64,000 bases of DNA from Verrucosispora sp. NA02020 (GCF_013364215.1 NZ_CP054923.1:2976001-3040000), one strand, 5' to 3'; shown: positions 32,446-41,963, numbered from the stretch's first letter. The notes: a model not told the origin generated them from the sequence alone. Program-made: numbers and translations.

Positions 32446-34671
32446 ATGGCATGGCACTTGTTCAGGCTCGGACGCTGGTCTTTCCGACGCCGCTGGACCG
32501 TGGCGGGAATCTGGGCCCTGCTGCTCCTCACCGTGGCGCTCGGAGCGACGACCCTGTCCGGCAAGACGAATGACAGCTTCGAGTTGTCCGGCATCGAGTC
32601 GACGCAGGCGTTCGACCTGATCAGGGAGCGCGACCCCGAGGCGGTGCCGAACGGCGCGACGGCGCGGGTGGTGTTCCAGGCCCCGGACGGCGAGACGCTG
32701 GCAGACCCGGCCAACCAGCAGGCCGTGTCCGACTCGCTCGCCGCGCTCAGGACCGAGAACGTCCGGTCGATCGTCGACCCGTTCGAGGCAGGGGCCGTCT
32801 CCGAGGACGGGCGGACCGGCTTCGCCTCGGTCAGCTACGCCCGCAGCGCGGTCGACCTGACCACCTCGGACAGGGAGGCGCTGGAAGCCGCCCGCGACGT
32901 CGCCGAGCGGGCCGGACTGACCGCCACCGTCGGCGGAGACGTACTCGGTGTGGAGATCGGTGGCGCCATCGCCGAACTGATCGGCATCGCCATCGCCTTC
33001 GTCGTGCTGGCCCTCACCCTCGGGTCGCTCGTCGCGGCCGGGATGCCGCTGCTGACCGCGCTGGTGGGTGTCGGAATCGGTGCCGCCTCCATCGCCGCTC
33101 TCACCGGTTTCGTCGATCTGAGCACCACCACCCCCGCGCTCGGCACGATGCTCGGGCTGGCGGTCGGCATCGACTACGCGCTGTTCATCCTCTCCCGCTA
33201 CCAGGCCGAGGTCCGCCAGGGACGCCCGCTGGAGGAGGCGATCGGCCGCGCCGTCGGCACCGCAGGCTCCGCCGTGGTCTTCGCCGGCCTCACCGTCGTC
33301 ATCGCCCTCGTCGGCCTCGCCCTCTGCGGCATCGGATTCCTCACCGAGATGGGGCTGGGTGCCGCGTTCACCGTCGCGCTCGCCGTACTCATCGCGCTGA
33401 CCCTGCTGCCCGCACTGCTCGGTTTCGCCGGTGCCCGCGTCGTGAAGAAGCAGCTCGCCGCCGCCACCGAGGACACCGGCAGCGACCAGAGTTCCCGCAC
33501 GTCACGTACCCTCGGTCGCCGTTGGGTCGAAGGTCTCGCCCGCCTCCGCTGGCCCGCGCTCATCGTCGGCGTCGCCGTCGCCGCCGTGGCCTCCATCCCG
33601 GTGGCCTCCCTGCAACTCGCGCTTCCGGACGACAGCACCAAACCCGCAGGCAGCGATGTACGCGTCGCCTACGACCTCATCGACGAGAACTTCGGCGCGG
33701 GCGCCAACGGGCCGCTGCTCATCGTCATCGACACCGCGCAGGCCACCGACCCGGCCGCCGCAGTCGGGACCGCCACCGAGAGGCTCCAGACGCTGGCGGC
33801 GGAGGACGACTCCAACATCATCGCCGTGATCCCGGCCATCACCAGCGACAGCCCCGAAGCCCAGCAGGCCTTCATGCAGCAGCTCGGCACGACGCAGTAC
33901 GTGACCCTCACGGTGATCCCCCAGTCCGGACCGTCGGACCAGTCGACCAAGGACCTCGTCGCCGACATCCGGGCCACGCTCTCCGACCTGCCCGACCAGA
34001 CCGGAGCCCGCGCCCTGGTCACCGGCGTCACCGCCGTCGGCGTCGACATCTCCAACGAACTGACCGAGGTGTTCCCGCTCTATCTCGCCGTCGTGGTGGG
34101 GCTGGCACTCATCCTGCTCATCGCCGTGTTCCGCTCGATCTGGGTACCGGTCAAGGCGGCGCTCGGCTTCCTCTTCTCCGTGGGGGTCTCCCTCGGAGCG
34201 ACCGTCGCGGTCTTCCAGTGGGGCTGGCTCAACGAACTCGTCGGTCTCGACACCGAGGGGCCGGTGCTGTTCCTGCTGCCGATCCTGCTCACCGGCATCC
34301 TGTTCGGCCTCGCCATGGACTACGAGGTCTTCCTCGTCACCCGCATGCGGGAGGCGTACGTCCACGGCACCCCGGCGCGCCAGGCGGTCATCGACGGCTT
34401 CACCCACAGCGCCCGCGTCGTGGCCGCCGCAGCGCTCATCATGGTCGGCGTCTTCGCGGGCTTCACCCTCACCGACGACATCATCCTCAAGACCATCGGC
34501 TTCGCCCTGGCCATCGGCGTACTGGTCGACGCCTTCCTGGTCCGCATGCTGATCGTTCCGGCCGTCATGCTCATCCTCGGCCGGCGCATCTGGTGGATGC
34601 CCCGCTGGATGCAGAAGGTCGTGCCGACCTTCGACGTCGAAGGCGAGTCACTGGCTCGACACCTCGCCTGA
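32446..34671 (+). CDS. MMPL-family transporter
   Basis: A 741-residue RND-like exporter of the MMPL family. It has a first membrane helix (about 18-38), extracellular domain 1 (about 40-165), a five-helix bundle (about 170-330) with GLAVGIDYALFILSRYQ, a cytosolic loop, a second helix (about 370-390), extracellular domain 2 (about 395-540), and a final five-helix bundle with GLAMDYEVFLVTRMRE. The Asp-Tyr pairs in both bundles are the proton-relay residues of the family. ATG 32446 follows AGGAGG. Regulated by the divergent TetR, it probably exports a lipid or hydrophobic drug. Confidence 0.92.
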   Translation: MAWHLFRLGRWSFRRRWTVAGIWALLLLTVALGATTLSGKTNDSFELSGIESTQAFDLIRERDPEAVPNGATARVVFQAPDGETLADPANQQAVSDSLAALRTENVRSIVDPFEAGAVSEDGRTGFASVSYARSAVDLTTSDREALEAARDVAERAGLTATVGGDVLGVEIGGAIAELIGIAIAFVVLALTLGSLVAAGMPLLTALVGVGIGAASIAALTGFVDLSTTTPALGTMLGLAVGIDYALFILSRYQAEVRQGRPLEEAIGRAVGTAGSAVVFAGLTVVIALVGLALCGIGFLTEMGLGAAFTVALAVLIALTLLPALLGFAGARVVKKQLAAATEDTGSDQSSRTSRTLGRRWVEGLARLRWPALIVGVAVAAVASIPVASLQLALPDDSTKPAGSDVRVAYDLIDENFGAGANGPLLIVIDTAQATDPAAAVGTATERLQTLAAEDDSNIIAVIPAITSDSPEAQQAFMQQLGTTQYVTLTVIPQSGPSDQSTKDLVADIRATLSDLPDQTGARALVTGVTAVGVDISNELTEVFPLYLAVVVGLALILLIAVFRSIWVPVKAALGFLFSVGVSLGATVAVFQWGWLNELVGLDTEGPVLFLLPILLTGILFGLAMDYEVFLVTRMREAYVHGTPARQAVIDGFTHSARVVAAAALIMVGVFAGFTLTDDIILKTIGFALAIGVLVDAFLVRMLIVPAVMLILGRRIWWMPRWMQKVVPTFDVEGESLARHLA

Positions 34672-34684
34672 CGCTCGTGAAGTC

Positions 34685-34732
34685 GCTCCGATGGGGTAGC
34701 GGGATGCAGTAGACCCGCCACCCCATCGGAGC
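34685..34732. terminator. Terminator after the MMPL gene
   Basis: Arms GCTCCGATGGGGTAGCGGG (34685-34703) and its complement (34714-34732, one mismatch) with a 10-nt loop, 14 bp after the MMPL stop. Confidence 0.85.
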
Positions 34733-34929
34733 ACCTGTTTCTGATCTCCACCGAAGCCGGGCAGGTCACTCCACCGTGTACGGGCGAGGACGCCGCCAGT
34801 GCTGGTCGCCCCGTCACCGGGTACGCGTGCACCGGCACCACGATGGAGGAGCGAACAGACCCCACACGATACGAAGTGGGCCCGACGCACTAGCATTGCC
34901 GCGGTCCGCAGCGGCTGAAACGAGGCGAG

Positions 34930-35643
34930 ATGCGTTGGCTCCGGCAATTGCTGGGTAGCAGGCCAGTCCAGCTCGATCCAGAGCGGCAGCAGACGCTGCT
35001 GCGGGACGTGCGGCACCGGTACGGCGCCGGCTCGCAGGCCCGCTTTCCGGAACAGGTCGAAGCGATCACCCGGACGCTGAACGACGACGACGGCCTGGTG
35101 GTAGCGGCCCGGATGGTGAGCGAGGCCGCCAACGAGGCCCACACGCACCTGCAGGCCCAAGCCCACGACGTGTACCGACGCACAGGTCGCAGGCTCCTGG
35201 TGCACCGCCGGAACTACCGGCCGCTGTGGAAGGAGGCCGGCCCAGCGCTGCGGTGGCCGCTGTTCACGTTGCCGTGCGGCCTCCACCCGTACGCGCAGGT
35301 GTCCGCCGCCGTCGAGGTCGTCGGCAGCCACGCGTCCCGGCTCGATAAGGTGACCGACCCGCTCCCGCTCCTGGCCCACGTGTTCGAGGTACTCGACCTC
35401 ACCACCGTCGCCATGGAACACGGCCAGGTACGGGTGGACACCGATGCCGCCTCCCTGGCCGACCGACTGATCTCGACCGCCGGGCAGGTCCTCGCGGCCG
35501 TCGACGACCCGCCCCGGCTGCCGCCTTCGGTCCGCGAGGTGATGCGCCGCAACAACACCCTCGACGTCCACGATCCGGCCGGTCCCCGCACCGTCGCCGG
35601 AATCAACCTGGGCGCACGGATGCGCGAGATTCTCCTGGCCTGA
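34930..35643 (+). CDS. Hypothetical protein
   Basis: A 237-residue cytosolic protein not assigned to a known family. It is charged and mainly helical, without signal peptide, membrane helix or obvious catalytic motif. A central PLWKEAGPALRWPLFTLPCGLHPYAQVSAAVEV segment separates two helical parts. ATG 34930 has CGAGGCGAG just upstream. Codon use is typical for the window, so it is probably a real gene. It stands alone between the MMPL terminator and a remnant region. Confidence 0.65.
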   Translation: MRWLRQLLGSRPVQLDPERQQTLLRDVRHRYGAGSQARFPEQVEAITRTLNDDDGLVVAARMVSEAANEAHTHLQAQAHDVYRRTGRRLLVHRRNYRPLWKEAGPALRWPLFTLPCGLHPYAQVSAAVEVVGSHASRLDKVTDPLPLLAHVFEVLDLTTVAMEHGQVRVDTDAASLADRLISTAGQVLAAVDDPPRLPPSVREVMRRNNTLDVHDPAGPRTVAGINLGARMREILLA

Positions 35644-35704
35644 ACCCCGCGATCACAGCGCATCCCGGAAACAGACGCCCGACCTGGTATTCCAATCGGC
35701 GACC

Positions 35705-35899
35705 GTGATCACGGATTGGCGCCACCAGTGCCGCCTGTACGACGCCATGACCGGCTACACCGTCGTGGCGGCGGGCTCGCACGACGAGGCGGTTCAGATC
35801 TTTTCCGGACATCCGCGTCTTGAGGCCGTCCACCGGAAACTCGATAGCGGTCCTGGAGTGTCCGCCTCCGCCCGGTTGACACTCCCGCTTGACCGTTGA
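35705..35899 (+). pseudogene. Probable YCII-domain remnant
   Basis: A 64-residue frame whose middle (MTGYTVVAAGSHDEAVQIFSGHPRLEA) resembles the C-terminal part of YCII-type proteins (GYyviea.S.dEAve.akghP.l). The N-terminal catalytic half and the usual IEVRP ending are missing. The rest of the gap 35644-35977 shows no gene. It is more likely a decayed fragment than a working protein. Confidence 0.35.
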
Positions 35900-35977
35900 T
35901 CCCGGCTGAGTTCGTGTCGTAACGCCCGGTCTACGGCGGCCGACCGACCACGGAGGCTGGATTGGGATACTGCCGCG

Positions 35978-36655
35978 ATGACGGTCAAGGCGCTCATCTT
36001 CGACTTCGACGGCCTGCTGATGGACACGGAGACGACGCGGCTGGATAGCTGGCGTTGGGAGTGGCGACGGCACGGTCTGGAACTCGATCCGGCCGGCTTC
36101 TTCGCCGACCATGGCGGCGACGCGAACGAGCCGCGCTACGCGGCGCTCGCCGCAACGGTCGGGCCGGCCTACGACCGCGAGTCCAGTCACGCGCTGCGGA
36201 TGGCGTACCGGGCGGAACTGAACGCGGCGCTGGAGCCGGCGCCGGGCATCGTCGGCTGGCTGGACCGGGCCGCAGAGCTGGGGATACGGCTCGCGGTGGC
36301 GAGCAGTTCCCCCGTCACCCATGTCGGGGCGATGCTCGACCGGGCCGGGCTGCGGGAGCGGTTCGAGGTGCTGGCGACCGGCGAGGAGGTGGACGCGCAC
36401 AAGCCTGATCCGGCCGTGTATCTGCTGACGCTGCAGCGGCTCGGGCTACCGGCGCAGGAGGCGGTCGCCTTCGAGGACACCGCGCACGGCGTCGCGGCGG
36501 CACACGCAGCCGGGCTGCACTGCGTGGCGGTGCCGAACCCGCATGCGGACCACGCCCGCTTCACGGCTGCGGACCTCCTGCTCGCCAGCGCCACAGACCT
36601 GTCCCTGGACGCGGTCATGGCCGCACTGGCCGGGCAGGCGGGCCGCCTCCGCTGA
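35978..36655 (+). CDS. HAD-superfamily hydrolase (beta-PGM-like)
   Basis: A 225-residue HAD phosphatase/phosphomutase with all four motifs: I, FDFDGLLMDTE (nucleophile Asp9 and acid/base Asp11); II, ASSSP (about 108); III, HKPDP (Lys about 146); IV, FEDTAHG (about 169). The alpha-helical C1 cap between motifs I and II is typical of beta-phosphoglucomutase-like phosphatases acting on small sugar phosphates. No good ribosome-binding site precedes ATG 35978, which may be leaderless. It is not in an evident operon. Confidence 0.9.
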   Translation: MTVKALIFDFDGLLMDTETTRLDSWRWEWRRHGLELDPAGFFADHGGDANEPRYAALAATVGPAYDRESSHALRMAYRAELNAALEPAPGIVGWLDRAAELGIRLAVASSSPVTHVGAMLDRAGLRERFEVLATGEEVDAHKPDPAVYLLTLQRLGLPAQEAVAFEDTAHGVAAAHAAGLHCVAVPNPHADHARFTAADLLLASATDLSLDAVMAALAGQAGRLR

Positions 36656-36768
36656 ACGGAGGCGACGGAGGCCGGCCGTTCTCCGCAGGCAGCCCCGGCC
36701 GGAGCGCGGTCAACCGTTCGTGCCGCAGTCGGTGACGGGCTCGATGGACTGACTGGTCGCCACGATCG

Positions 36769-36960
36769 TCAGATCCTGGTCGGCGAGCGTCGCAGACAGT
36801 TGTCGCAGGCCGGAACGTCCGCAGTGATCAGGAGTGCCTCCTCGTCCGGGCCATGGTTGCAAGCGGCCCTGTCAATACCTCGGCCCACTGGTGTGGAGTG
36901 AAGACCTCGGGCGTGAGGTCGACTATTCGGCTGTCGCCGCCGGGCTGCCGTGCGGTTCAC
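36769..36960 (-). CDS. Possible small Cys-rich protein
   Basis: A 63-residue frame starting at GTG 36960 and rich in Arg. The C-terminal half ACNHGPDEEALLITADVPACDNCLRRS contains a CNH and a CxxC pair, the pattern of small zinc-binding actinobacterial proteins. No clear ribosome-binding site is seen and the family is not recognised. The remaining gap 36656-37002 holds nothing else. Confidence 0.3.
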   Translation of the reverse strand: MNRTAARRRQPNSRPHARGLHSTPVGRGIDRAACNHGPDEEALLITADVPACDNCLRRSPTRI

Positions 36961-37002
36961 GGAGGACGGGGCCGTGGTGGAGTTGCCTGGTTCGTTGATG
37001 AT

Positions 37003-38382
37003 GTGTGGGTGTATCTGCGCCGTCCAGTCGGCTCTCGCGTGTTCGCGGTGGTTGTCGCGGCGTTGCTGGTGGGATTCGACGCTTATCTGGTGAACCTGCA
37101 GTTCACTGTCCGCGGCTCGGTGTCCGGGCGGCTCTGCATCGGCGGGATCTCGCTGATCGTGCTGCTCGTGGTGGTCAGCTTTCTGCGGTACGCGTTGCAG
37201 CGCTTTCAGGTTGATGTAGACCGGGACGGCTGGACGGTGCGGATCGGCCGGTACCGACGTGATCTGCGGTGGGCCGAGATCTCAGCGGTGGTGATCAAGA
37301 AACGGGAGATCGAGAGGCGGGGTCACCGCCGGCCGGTTCCCGCGCTCTACCTGGTGCCAGACCGGGGCGTCAGCCTCGACGCGCCGAGTGACCTGCGGGC
37401 CACCGTGGACGGGCGACCGGCGGTGCTGCTGTTCGACCTGACCGACCCGAAGATCGAGGAGAAGCAGTTCGTCCGCGACCTGGCTGGTCTGGCCGGTGAC
37501 CGCCTCGAGGTTCGGATTCACCGCCTCAAGGCGATGCTGCTGAGCGAGGACGCTCGACAACGGCGCAACGGCGGGAAAACGCTCCCCGCTTTCCCACCTG
37601 GCGCGCGGGGCGCGCGAACGCGGCGCTGGCTGAACCGGCGGCGCTTCCTGCTCTTCGTCGGCTGGTACCTGTTCGCTGTCGTCCCCGCGCTGCTGCTCAC
37701 CGGCGTCACGGCCCAACTGCACGAACTGCTCGGCGCCGCGGTCGCGGTCCTGGGCCTGCTCGCGGTCCTCGCCGCGTACGCCCAGTTCGTCACGCTGTTC
37801 AGCCATGCCACCGCCCTCGTCGACATTGAGGTGACGATCGCCGGCACGGAACTCGTACGGGTAATCGGCGACCGCATTGACCGCGCCGACATGCACGGCG
37901 GCACAGTCGTGGTGCTGCCACCGGGGGCGAAACGCGGGTACGGCAAGGCATGGCTGCTCGGGTTCCCGCACGCCGTGGCGCTACTCGGCGATCCACGGAC
38001 CGGACAGCTTCGCCACCACGACGACCTGCACGCCCTTTCCGCCGTCCTGCGCGGGTCGCCACACGGCACCGACCGGGCCGCCGCCCGGGACATCGACAGC
38101 CTCGCCGCGCAGTCCCAGGTCGGCGACCCGACGGAGCCAGACGGCGCCGACAACGCCCGTCTATGGATGTCGCTGACCAAAGCCGGCCGCATCCTGGCCT
38201 GGGCCGTCGTCGTGGGCTCCGTCCTGCTCACCGGTGGCTGGATGCTGGAAAGCACCCACTACCTGGGCGGCGCGGTCGTCCTCATCGGCGTGCCGCTGGC
38301 CACCTGGTGGGCGCTGTACGCGCTGTACCGGATACTCGCGCTACTCGGCGCGGCGCGGCAAACGGCCCGGAACAACCACTAA
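37003..38382 (+). CDS. Large integral membrane protein, unknown function
   Basis: A 459-residue membrane protein (from GTG 37003; the true start is unsure, and GTG 37009 is equally possible). It has two N-terminal helices (about 10-30 and 45-65), a cytosolic PH-like beta-rich domain (about 70-175, RFQVDVDRDGWTVRIGRYRRDLRWAEISAVVI resembles bacterial PH/DUF3093-type strands), two more helices (about 210-270), a second beta-rich domain (about 275-350) and two C-terminal helices (about 395-450). This suggests an internal duplication: helix pair plus beta domain, twice. No catalytic motif was seen. The 5' end has less GC bias than its neighbours. Confidence 0.65.
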   Translation: MWVYLRRPVGSRVFAVVVAALLVGFDAYLVNLQFTVRGSVSGRLCIGGISLIVLLVVVSFLRYALQRFQVDVDRDGWTVRIGRYRRDLRWAEISAVVIKKREIERRGHRRPVPALYLVPDRGVSLDAPSDLRATVDGRPAVLLFDLTDPKIEEKQFVRDLAGLAGDRLEVRIHRLKAMLLSEDARQRRNGGKTLPAFPPGARGARTRRWLNRRRFLLFVGWYLFAVVPALLLTGVTAQLHELLGAAVAVLGLLAVLAAYAQFVTLFSHATALVDIEVTIAGTELVRVIGDRIDRADMHGGTVVVLPPGAKRGYGKAWLLGFPHAVALLGDPRTGQLRHHDDLHALSAVLRGSPHGTDRAAARDIDSLAAQSQVGDPTEPDGADNARLWMSLTKAGRILAWAVVVGSVLLTGGWMLESTHYLGGAVVLIGVPLATWWALYALYRILALLGAARQTARNNH

Positions 38383-38556
38383 CCATCTTCGTGCTGCTGA
38401 TCACGCTGGCAGGCATTCTGCCCGCAACCACCCGCCAGCTCCCCACGCCAGGAACGGCAGCCCACGAAGGCCCCCAGCGCTGCACCTTCTCGGCGGCATG
38501 TGCGTGCAGGTGCTCTCGTGCATCGGTGGGGGTTAATCCGGCGATGGCTGCCGCTA

Positions 38557-39075
38557 TCAGGACGGTTCGGTCCCGATCTCTGAGGGCGTCGGTTGGTCGC
38601 GTCCCACGGCGTTGACCCGTGCGCGGTCGCCGTCGAAGTCCGGGTTCAGGCGGCCGGCCAGACAGGACCGGTGCGCGGCGAACGACGCACATCCCGGTCC
38701 CTCACTGCTGCGCACATCGACGGTGACGCCGTCGCCGCCAGGGCTGAGGATCGTCAGCTGACCGCAGCATCCGCACGGCCAACTGAACTCGTGTAGGTCC
38801 GCAGCACGCATCGTGAGGCGTATCCAGACGGGCGGATGGTACCGGCTGATCTCCTGGACGACCGCGTCGACCTGCTCGCCGACTGGCGGGTACTCCTCGG
38901 GCAGCGCGCGAGGTCCGCCCGACGGGCTGTCGATGACGCCGGCGTCGACCGACGCGCCCACCGCTTCATGCCCGAGGACCTCGGCCATGACCCCCCAACG
39001 CTCATGACTGATGATCGTCGCCCGTACGGCGGTGCCCACCACCAGGTCACCACCGACACTGTCGAAACGCTGCAT
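38557..39075 (-). CDS. S1-like fold protein with Cys-rich tail
   Basis: A 172-residue protein. Residues about 8-92 follow an S1/OB-fold pattern (GTAVRATIISHERWGVMAEVLGH...VGEQVDAVVQ...WIRLTMRAADL). The C-terminal part has a PCGCCGQ cluster and two later cysteines, which could bind metal. ATG 39075 has GAGG at a 9-nt spacing. It may be an RNA-binding protein, but the OB assignment is from pattern only. It stands alone on the minus strand. Confidence 0.55.
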   Translation of the reverse strand: MQRFDSVGGDLVVGTAVRATIISHERWGVMAEVLGHEAVGASVDAGVIDSPSGGPRALPEEYPPVGEQVDAVVQEISRYHPPVWIRLTMRAADLHEFSWPCGCCGQLTILSPGGDGVTVDVRSSEGPGCASFAAHRSCLAGRLNPDFDGDRARVNAVGRDQPTPSEIGTEPS

Positions 39076-39402
39076 CGGTTGATCCTCACGCACCACCTCG
39101 TCAGCGACACAGCACCGGCATGCCTACGCCGCCGAGGGGCAGCCAGAGGCGTATCAGGTACGACTTGCAGCACGTCTGCCCGCTCGGCGACATGAGCAGA
39201 CGACTCGTCAAGGTTGCAGGAGTTCCGTTGCGCCGGCATGGTCGACATCGGCTGATGGCCGAGAAGATAGAAAAAGCAACCTCGAATCTCGAGCCCGGAC
39301 GTCCACTGTCGCGACGGCCGCGCTCGATCGGCGGCAGATCCGGATACCTGCGAGGTACGATGCTTCAAGACGGACGGCGGTGGATTGCTACGTGTGGGTG
39401 AC

Positions 39403-39906
39403 TCATGCTGGCGGAGCGTCAGGCAGCGCGAACCAGCGGCCTTCAACCACCTCGCGTAGGTAACCCTCTCGAACAAGTTGGGTGCAGGCCCCGACGAGGT
39501 CCTCAATGCTGTAGCCGTAGTCGGCGGCCTCGTTGAGGAACCAGCGAACTCGCCAGGCATCGAATGCTTCAACCTCGCGCCCGAGCAGCGGATCGGTGAC
39601 CAGATCGACGTCGACCTCCCTGCCATCGGAACTGATCATCCGGCACCCCGCGCCGTGGACGGTGTACCCGATGCCGCTACGGGTGAAGCCCTCCTGGGGC
39701 AACTCCCGGCGCGACCGGACCGCTGCCAGAAGATCCGCGATGTCTGCGACGGGGGACAAGTCGGCGAGTAGCCGACCACGAATCTCGTGCAGGGAAGCGG
39801 CGAAGCGCAAAACAGCGTCAACCGACGAAGCATCCCGGGCCATACGCCCCAGTATGAGTGTCCTGCCCACAGGTGTGATCACTGCCGCGGCAGGGTCGTC
39901 GGACAT
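39403..39906 (-). CDS. DUF6896-like protein
   Basis: A 167-residue cytosolic protein with the GIGYTVHGAGCRMISSDGREVDVDL core, followed by FDAWRVRWFLN, the signature order of DUF6896 proteins, a group seen near polymorphic-toxin immunity genes and in scattered actinobacterial loci. ATG 39906 is favoured over GTG 39930. No toxin gene is adjacent. A C-terminal winged-helix-like end (GYSIEDLVGACTQLVREGYLREV) is an odd addition. Function is unknown. Confidence 0.6.
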   Translation of the reverse strand: MSDDPAAAVITPVGRTLILGRMARDASSVDAVLRFAASLHEIRGRLLADLSPVADIADLLAAVRSRRELPQEGFTRSGIGYTVHGAGCRMISSDGREVDVDLVTDPLLGREVEAFDAWRVRWFLNEAADYGYSIEDLVGACTQLVREGYLREVVEGRWFALPDAPPA

Positions 39907-39964
39907 CCGCTCATCGGCATGAGAGTGCACCCCTGAATCATGCCTGGAGGGGCTTCAGGGCTGT

Positions 39965-40756
39965 TCAGGTCAGGTGGAGGATCCTTTGGCGTACCCCAGC
40001 ATGGTGTGAGGATGTTTCGGTGAGGTCGTCCGGTACCTGGCCGGCGTAGGTGGCGGCGTCGTCGAGCGGCTCGTAGCCCAGCTCTGTTCGGGCGCGGTCG
40101 TTGCGCCAGGTCGGGAAGGAGTTTGCGGAGACACCGTGGTAGGTGCCGTACCGCACCTCGGCGGTCAGGGCTGCGGTGACGAGGCGAATCAGGTCCGGTC
40201 CGCTGAGCCAGCCCGGTAGCCAGCTGCGTGCCGGCGGCTGGTCGAGCACACCACCGAGGCGCAGGCACACGACGCGTAGACGATGCACGTCGGCGTACAG
40301 ACGGCCGACATTCTCGGCGAGCACCTTCACCGCACCGTAGGTACAGCAGGGATACGGCGGCATGTCCTCGCCGATCTCGGTCTGGCCGGCATCGACGTGA
40401 CCACCCATGGCGTGCAACGAGCTGGCAAGCACCACGCGCGGTACGCCCACCGCCACGGCAGCGTCCAGGACGTTCACCACCGCCGTGGCGTTCGGATCAC
40501 ATAACTGCTGCCACGGCTGATCGGGATCCGGATCGGCCGCGAGATGGACGACCGCGTCGACTCCCGCGCAGACGCGACGGGCAAAGCCGGCGTCGCACAG
40601 GTCCCCCACGACCACCCCCGGAGAAGGCCTCCGGTCGGTCAGGCGAAGGGTGTACGCAGCCCCCAGCCCCGACAGCAACAAACGAGCAACTCCCCCAGCC
40701 GCACCCGTCACCAGAACAGTCGGCCGCCCGTCCGACGCCGCCCGTCGCGTCACCAC
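39965..40756 (-). CDS. Uronate dehydrogenase-like SDR
   Basis: A 263-residue extended-type SDR. The NAD motif is TGAAGGVARLL (residues 17-27), followed by VHLAADPDPDQPW, catalytic Ser in ASSLHAMGG, YGAVK with Tyr/Lys, and a C-terminal WLSGPDLIRLVTAAL...YHGVSANSFPTWRNDRARTELGYEPLDDAATYA stretch that closely follows bacterial uronate dehydrogenases. Such enzymes oxidise galacturonate or glucuronate to aldaric acid lactones, which would fit the pectin and glucuronoxylan enzymes in the window. The IS3 copy inserts 12 bp upstream of its start codon and may have displaced its promoter. Confidence 0.7.
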   Translation of the reverse strand: MVTRRAASDGRPTVLVTGAAGGVARLLLSGLGAAYTLRLTDRRPSPGVVVGDLCDAGFARRVCAGVDAVVHLAADPDPDQPWQQLCDPNATAVVNVLDAAVAVGVPRVVLASSLHAMGGHVDAGQTEIGEDMPPYPCCTYGAVKVLAENVGRLYADVHRLRVVCLRLGGVLDQPPARSWLPGWLSGPDLIRLVTAALTAEVRYGTYHGVSANSFPTWRNDRARTELGYEPLDDAATYAGQVPDDLTETSSHHAGVRQRILHLT

Positions 40757-40809
40757 ACCACCCCTCTAGGGACTGCCCCGGGTTTGGTTGACTCGCGGGG
40801 TTGAGTGGT

Positions 40810-41673
40810 TCAGGTCGGGTGTGTGGGCTGGTTGATTGTCTCAAACTCGATCGGGGTGAGGCGTCCGAGGCGTTGTTGCCGTCGTCGGCGGTGGTAGGTC
40901 CGTTCGATCCAGGTCACCATCGCCAGGCGCAGGTCGTGGCGGGTGCTCCAGCGTTGCCGGTCCAGGACGTTGCGTTGCAGTAGGGCGAAGAACGATTCCA
41001 TCGCGGCGTTGTCGCCGCAGGCGCCGACGCGGCCCATCGAGCCGACCAATCCGTTGCGGTGCAATGCCTTCACAAATTTCCTAGACCGGAATTGGCTGCC
41101 CCTGTCCGAGTGGACCACGGTGCCGGCCGGATCGCGTAGTCGGACCGCGTTGGACAGCGCCGCGACGGCCAGAGAGGCTTTCATCCGGGTGTCGATGGAG
41201 TAGCCGACGATCCGGCCGGAGTACACGTCCTTGATCACGCACAGGTAGAGCTTGCCCTCGGCGGTGGGGTGTTCGGTGATGTCGGTCAGCCACAGCCGGT
41301 TCGGGGCGTCGGCGGTGAACCGGCGGTGCACCAGGTCGTCGTGCACCGGCGGCCCGGCCCGCCGCGTGAGCCCCTTGCGCTTGGCGAACACCGACCAGAT
41401 GCGCTGCTGTGAGCACAGCCGGGCGACCCGGTTCGGGCCGGCGGTGATGCCGTGGGCGGGGAGTTCGTCGGCGATGAACCGGTACCCGAACGCCGGATCA
41501 TCGTGGTGGATGTCCAGGGCGGCGTTGATCAGATGGGCGTCGTCGACGTCACGTCGCGACACCGGCTCGGCGCGCCATGCGTAGTAGGCCTGCTTACTGA
41601 ACCCCAACACCCGGCAGGTCACCGCGACGGGGATCCCGTCCGCGGCCAGGTCACCGACCAGCGGGTACATCAT
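40810..41673 (-). CDS. IS3 transposase OrfB (DDE integrase core), copy 1
   Basis: A 287-residue IS3-type OrfB. An HTH_21-like N-terminus is followed by the rve core with WLTDITEH (first Asp), VVHSDRGSQF (second Asp) and ACGDNAAMESFFALLQRN (Glu). It starts at ATGATG, overlapping the OrfA stop, and can also be made as an OrfAB fusion by -1 frameshifting at the slippery heptamer C CCA AAA just before that stop. All catalytic residues are present and the frame is intact, so the element is probably active. Confidence 0.93.
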   Translation of the reverse strand: MMYPLVGDLAADGIPVAVTCRVLGFSKQAYYAWRAEPVSRRDVDDAHLINAALDIHHDDPAFGYRFIADELPAHGITAGPNRVARLCSQQRIWSVFAKRKGLTRRAGPPVHDDLVHRRFTADAPNRLWLTDITEHPTAEGKLYLCVIKDVYSGRIVGYSIDTRMKASLAVAALSNAVRLRDPAGTVVHSDRGSQFRSRKFVKALHRNGLVGSMGRVGACGDNAAMESFFALLQRNVLDRQRWSTRHDLRLAMVTWIERTYHRRRRQQRLGRLTPIEFETINQPTHPT

Positions 41674-41963
41674 TTTGGGGAGATATCCCGGGCGAAGAAC
41701 GCCGCCGCCCGCCGCAGGATCTCGTTCTCCTGCTCCAGAAGCTTGTTACGCCGACGCAGCTCTCGCAGTTCCGCTGACTCGCTGCTGGTGGCCCCGGAAC
41801 GGACACCGTCCTCGACATCGGCGAGCTTGAGCCAGCGGTGCAGACAGCCCTCGGAGATCCCGAAGTCCTTCGCGATCTGCCGCAACGGCGCCTCGCCCTT
41901 ACGCGCGACCGCGACCACGTCACGACGGAACTCCGGCGGAAACGCTTTCGGCATGACAGACAT
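41670..41963 (-). CDS. IS3 transposase OrfA, copy 1
   Basis: A 97-residue OrfA with an N-terminal HTH_Tnp_1 helix-turn-helix (AFPPEFRRDVVAVARKGEAPLRQIAKDFGISEGCLHRWL) and a C-terminal leucine zipper (LRELRRRNKLLEQENEILRRA). It recognises the IS ends and, in the frameshifted OrfAB protein, directs the DDE core. The last codons TCC CCA AAA TGA contain the frameshift heptamer. Confidence 0.93.
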   Translation of the reverse strand: MSVMPKAFPPEFRRDVVAVARKGEAPLRQIAKDFGISEGCLHRWLKLADVEDGVRSGATSSESAELRELRRRNKLLEQENEILRRAAAFFARDISPK

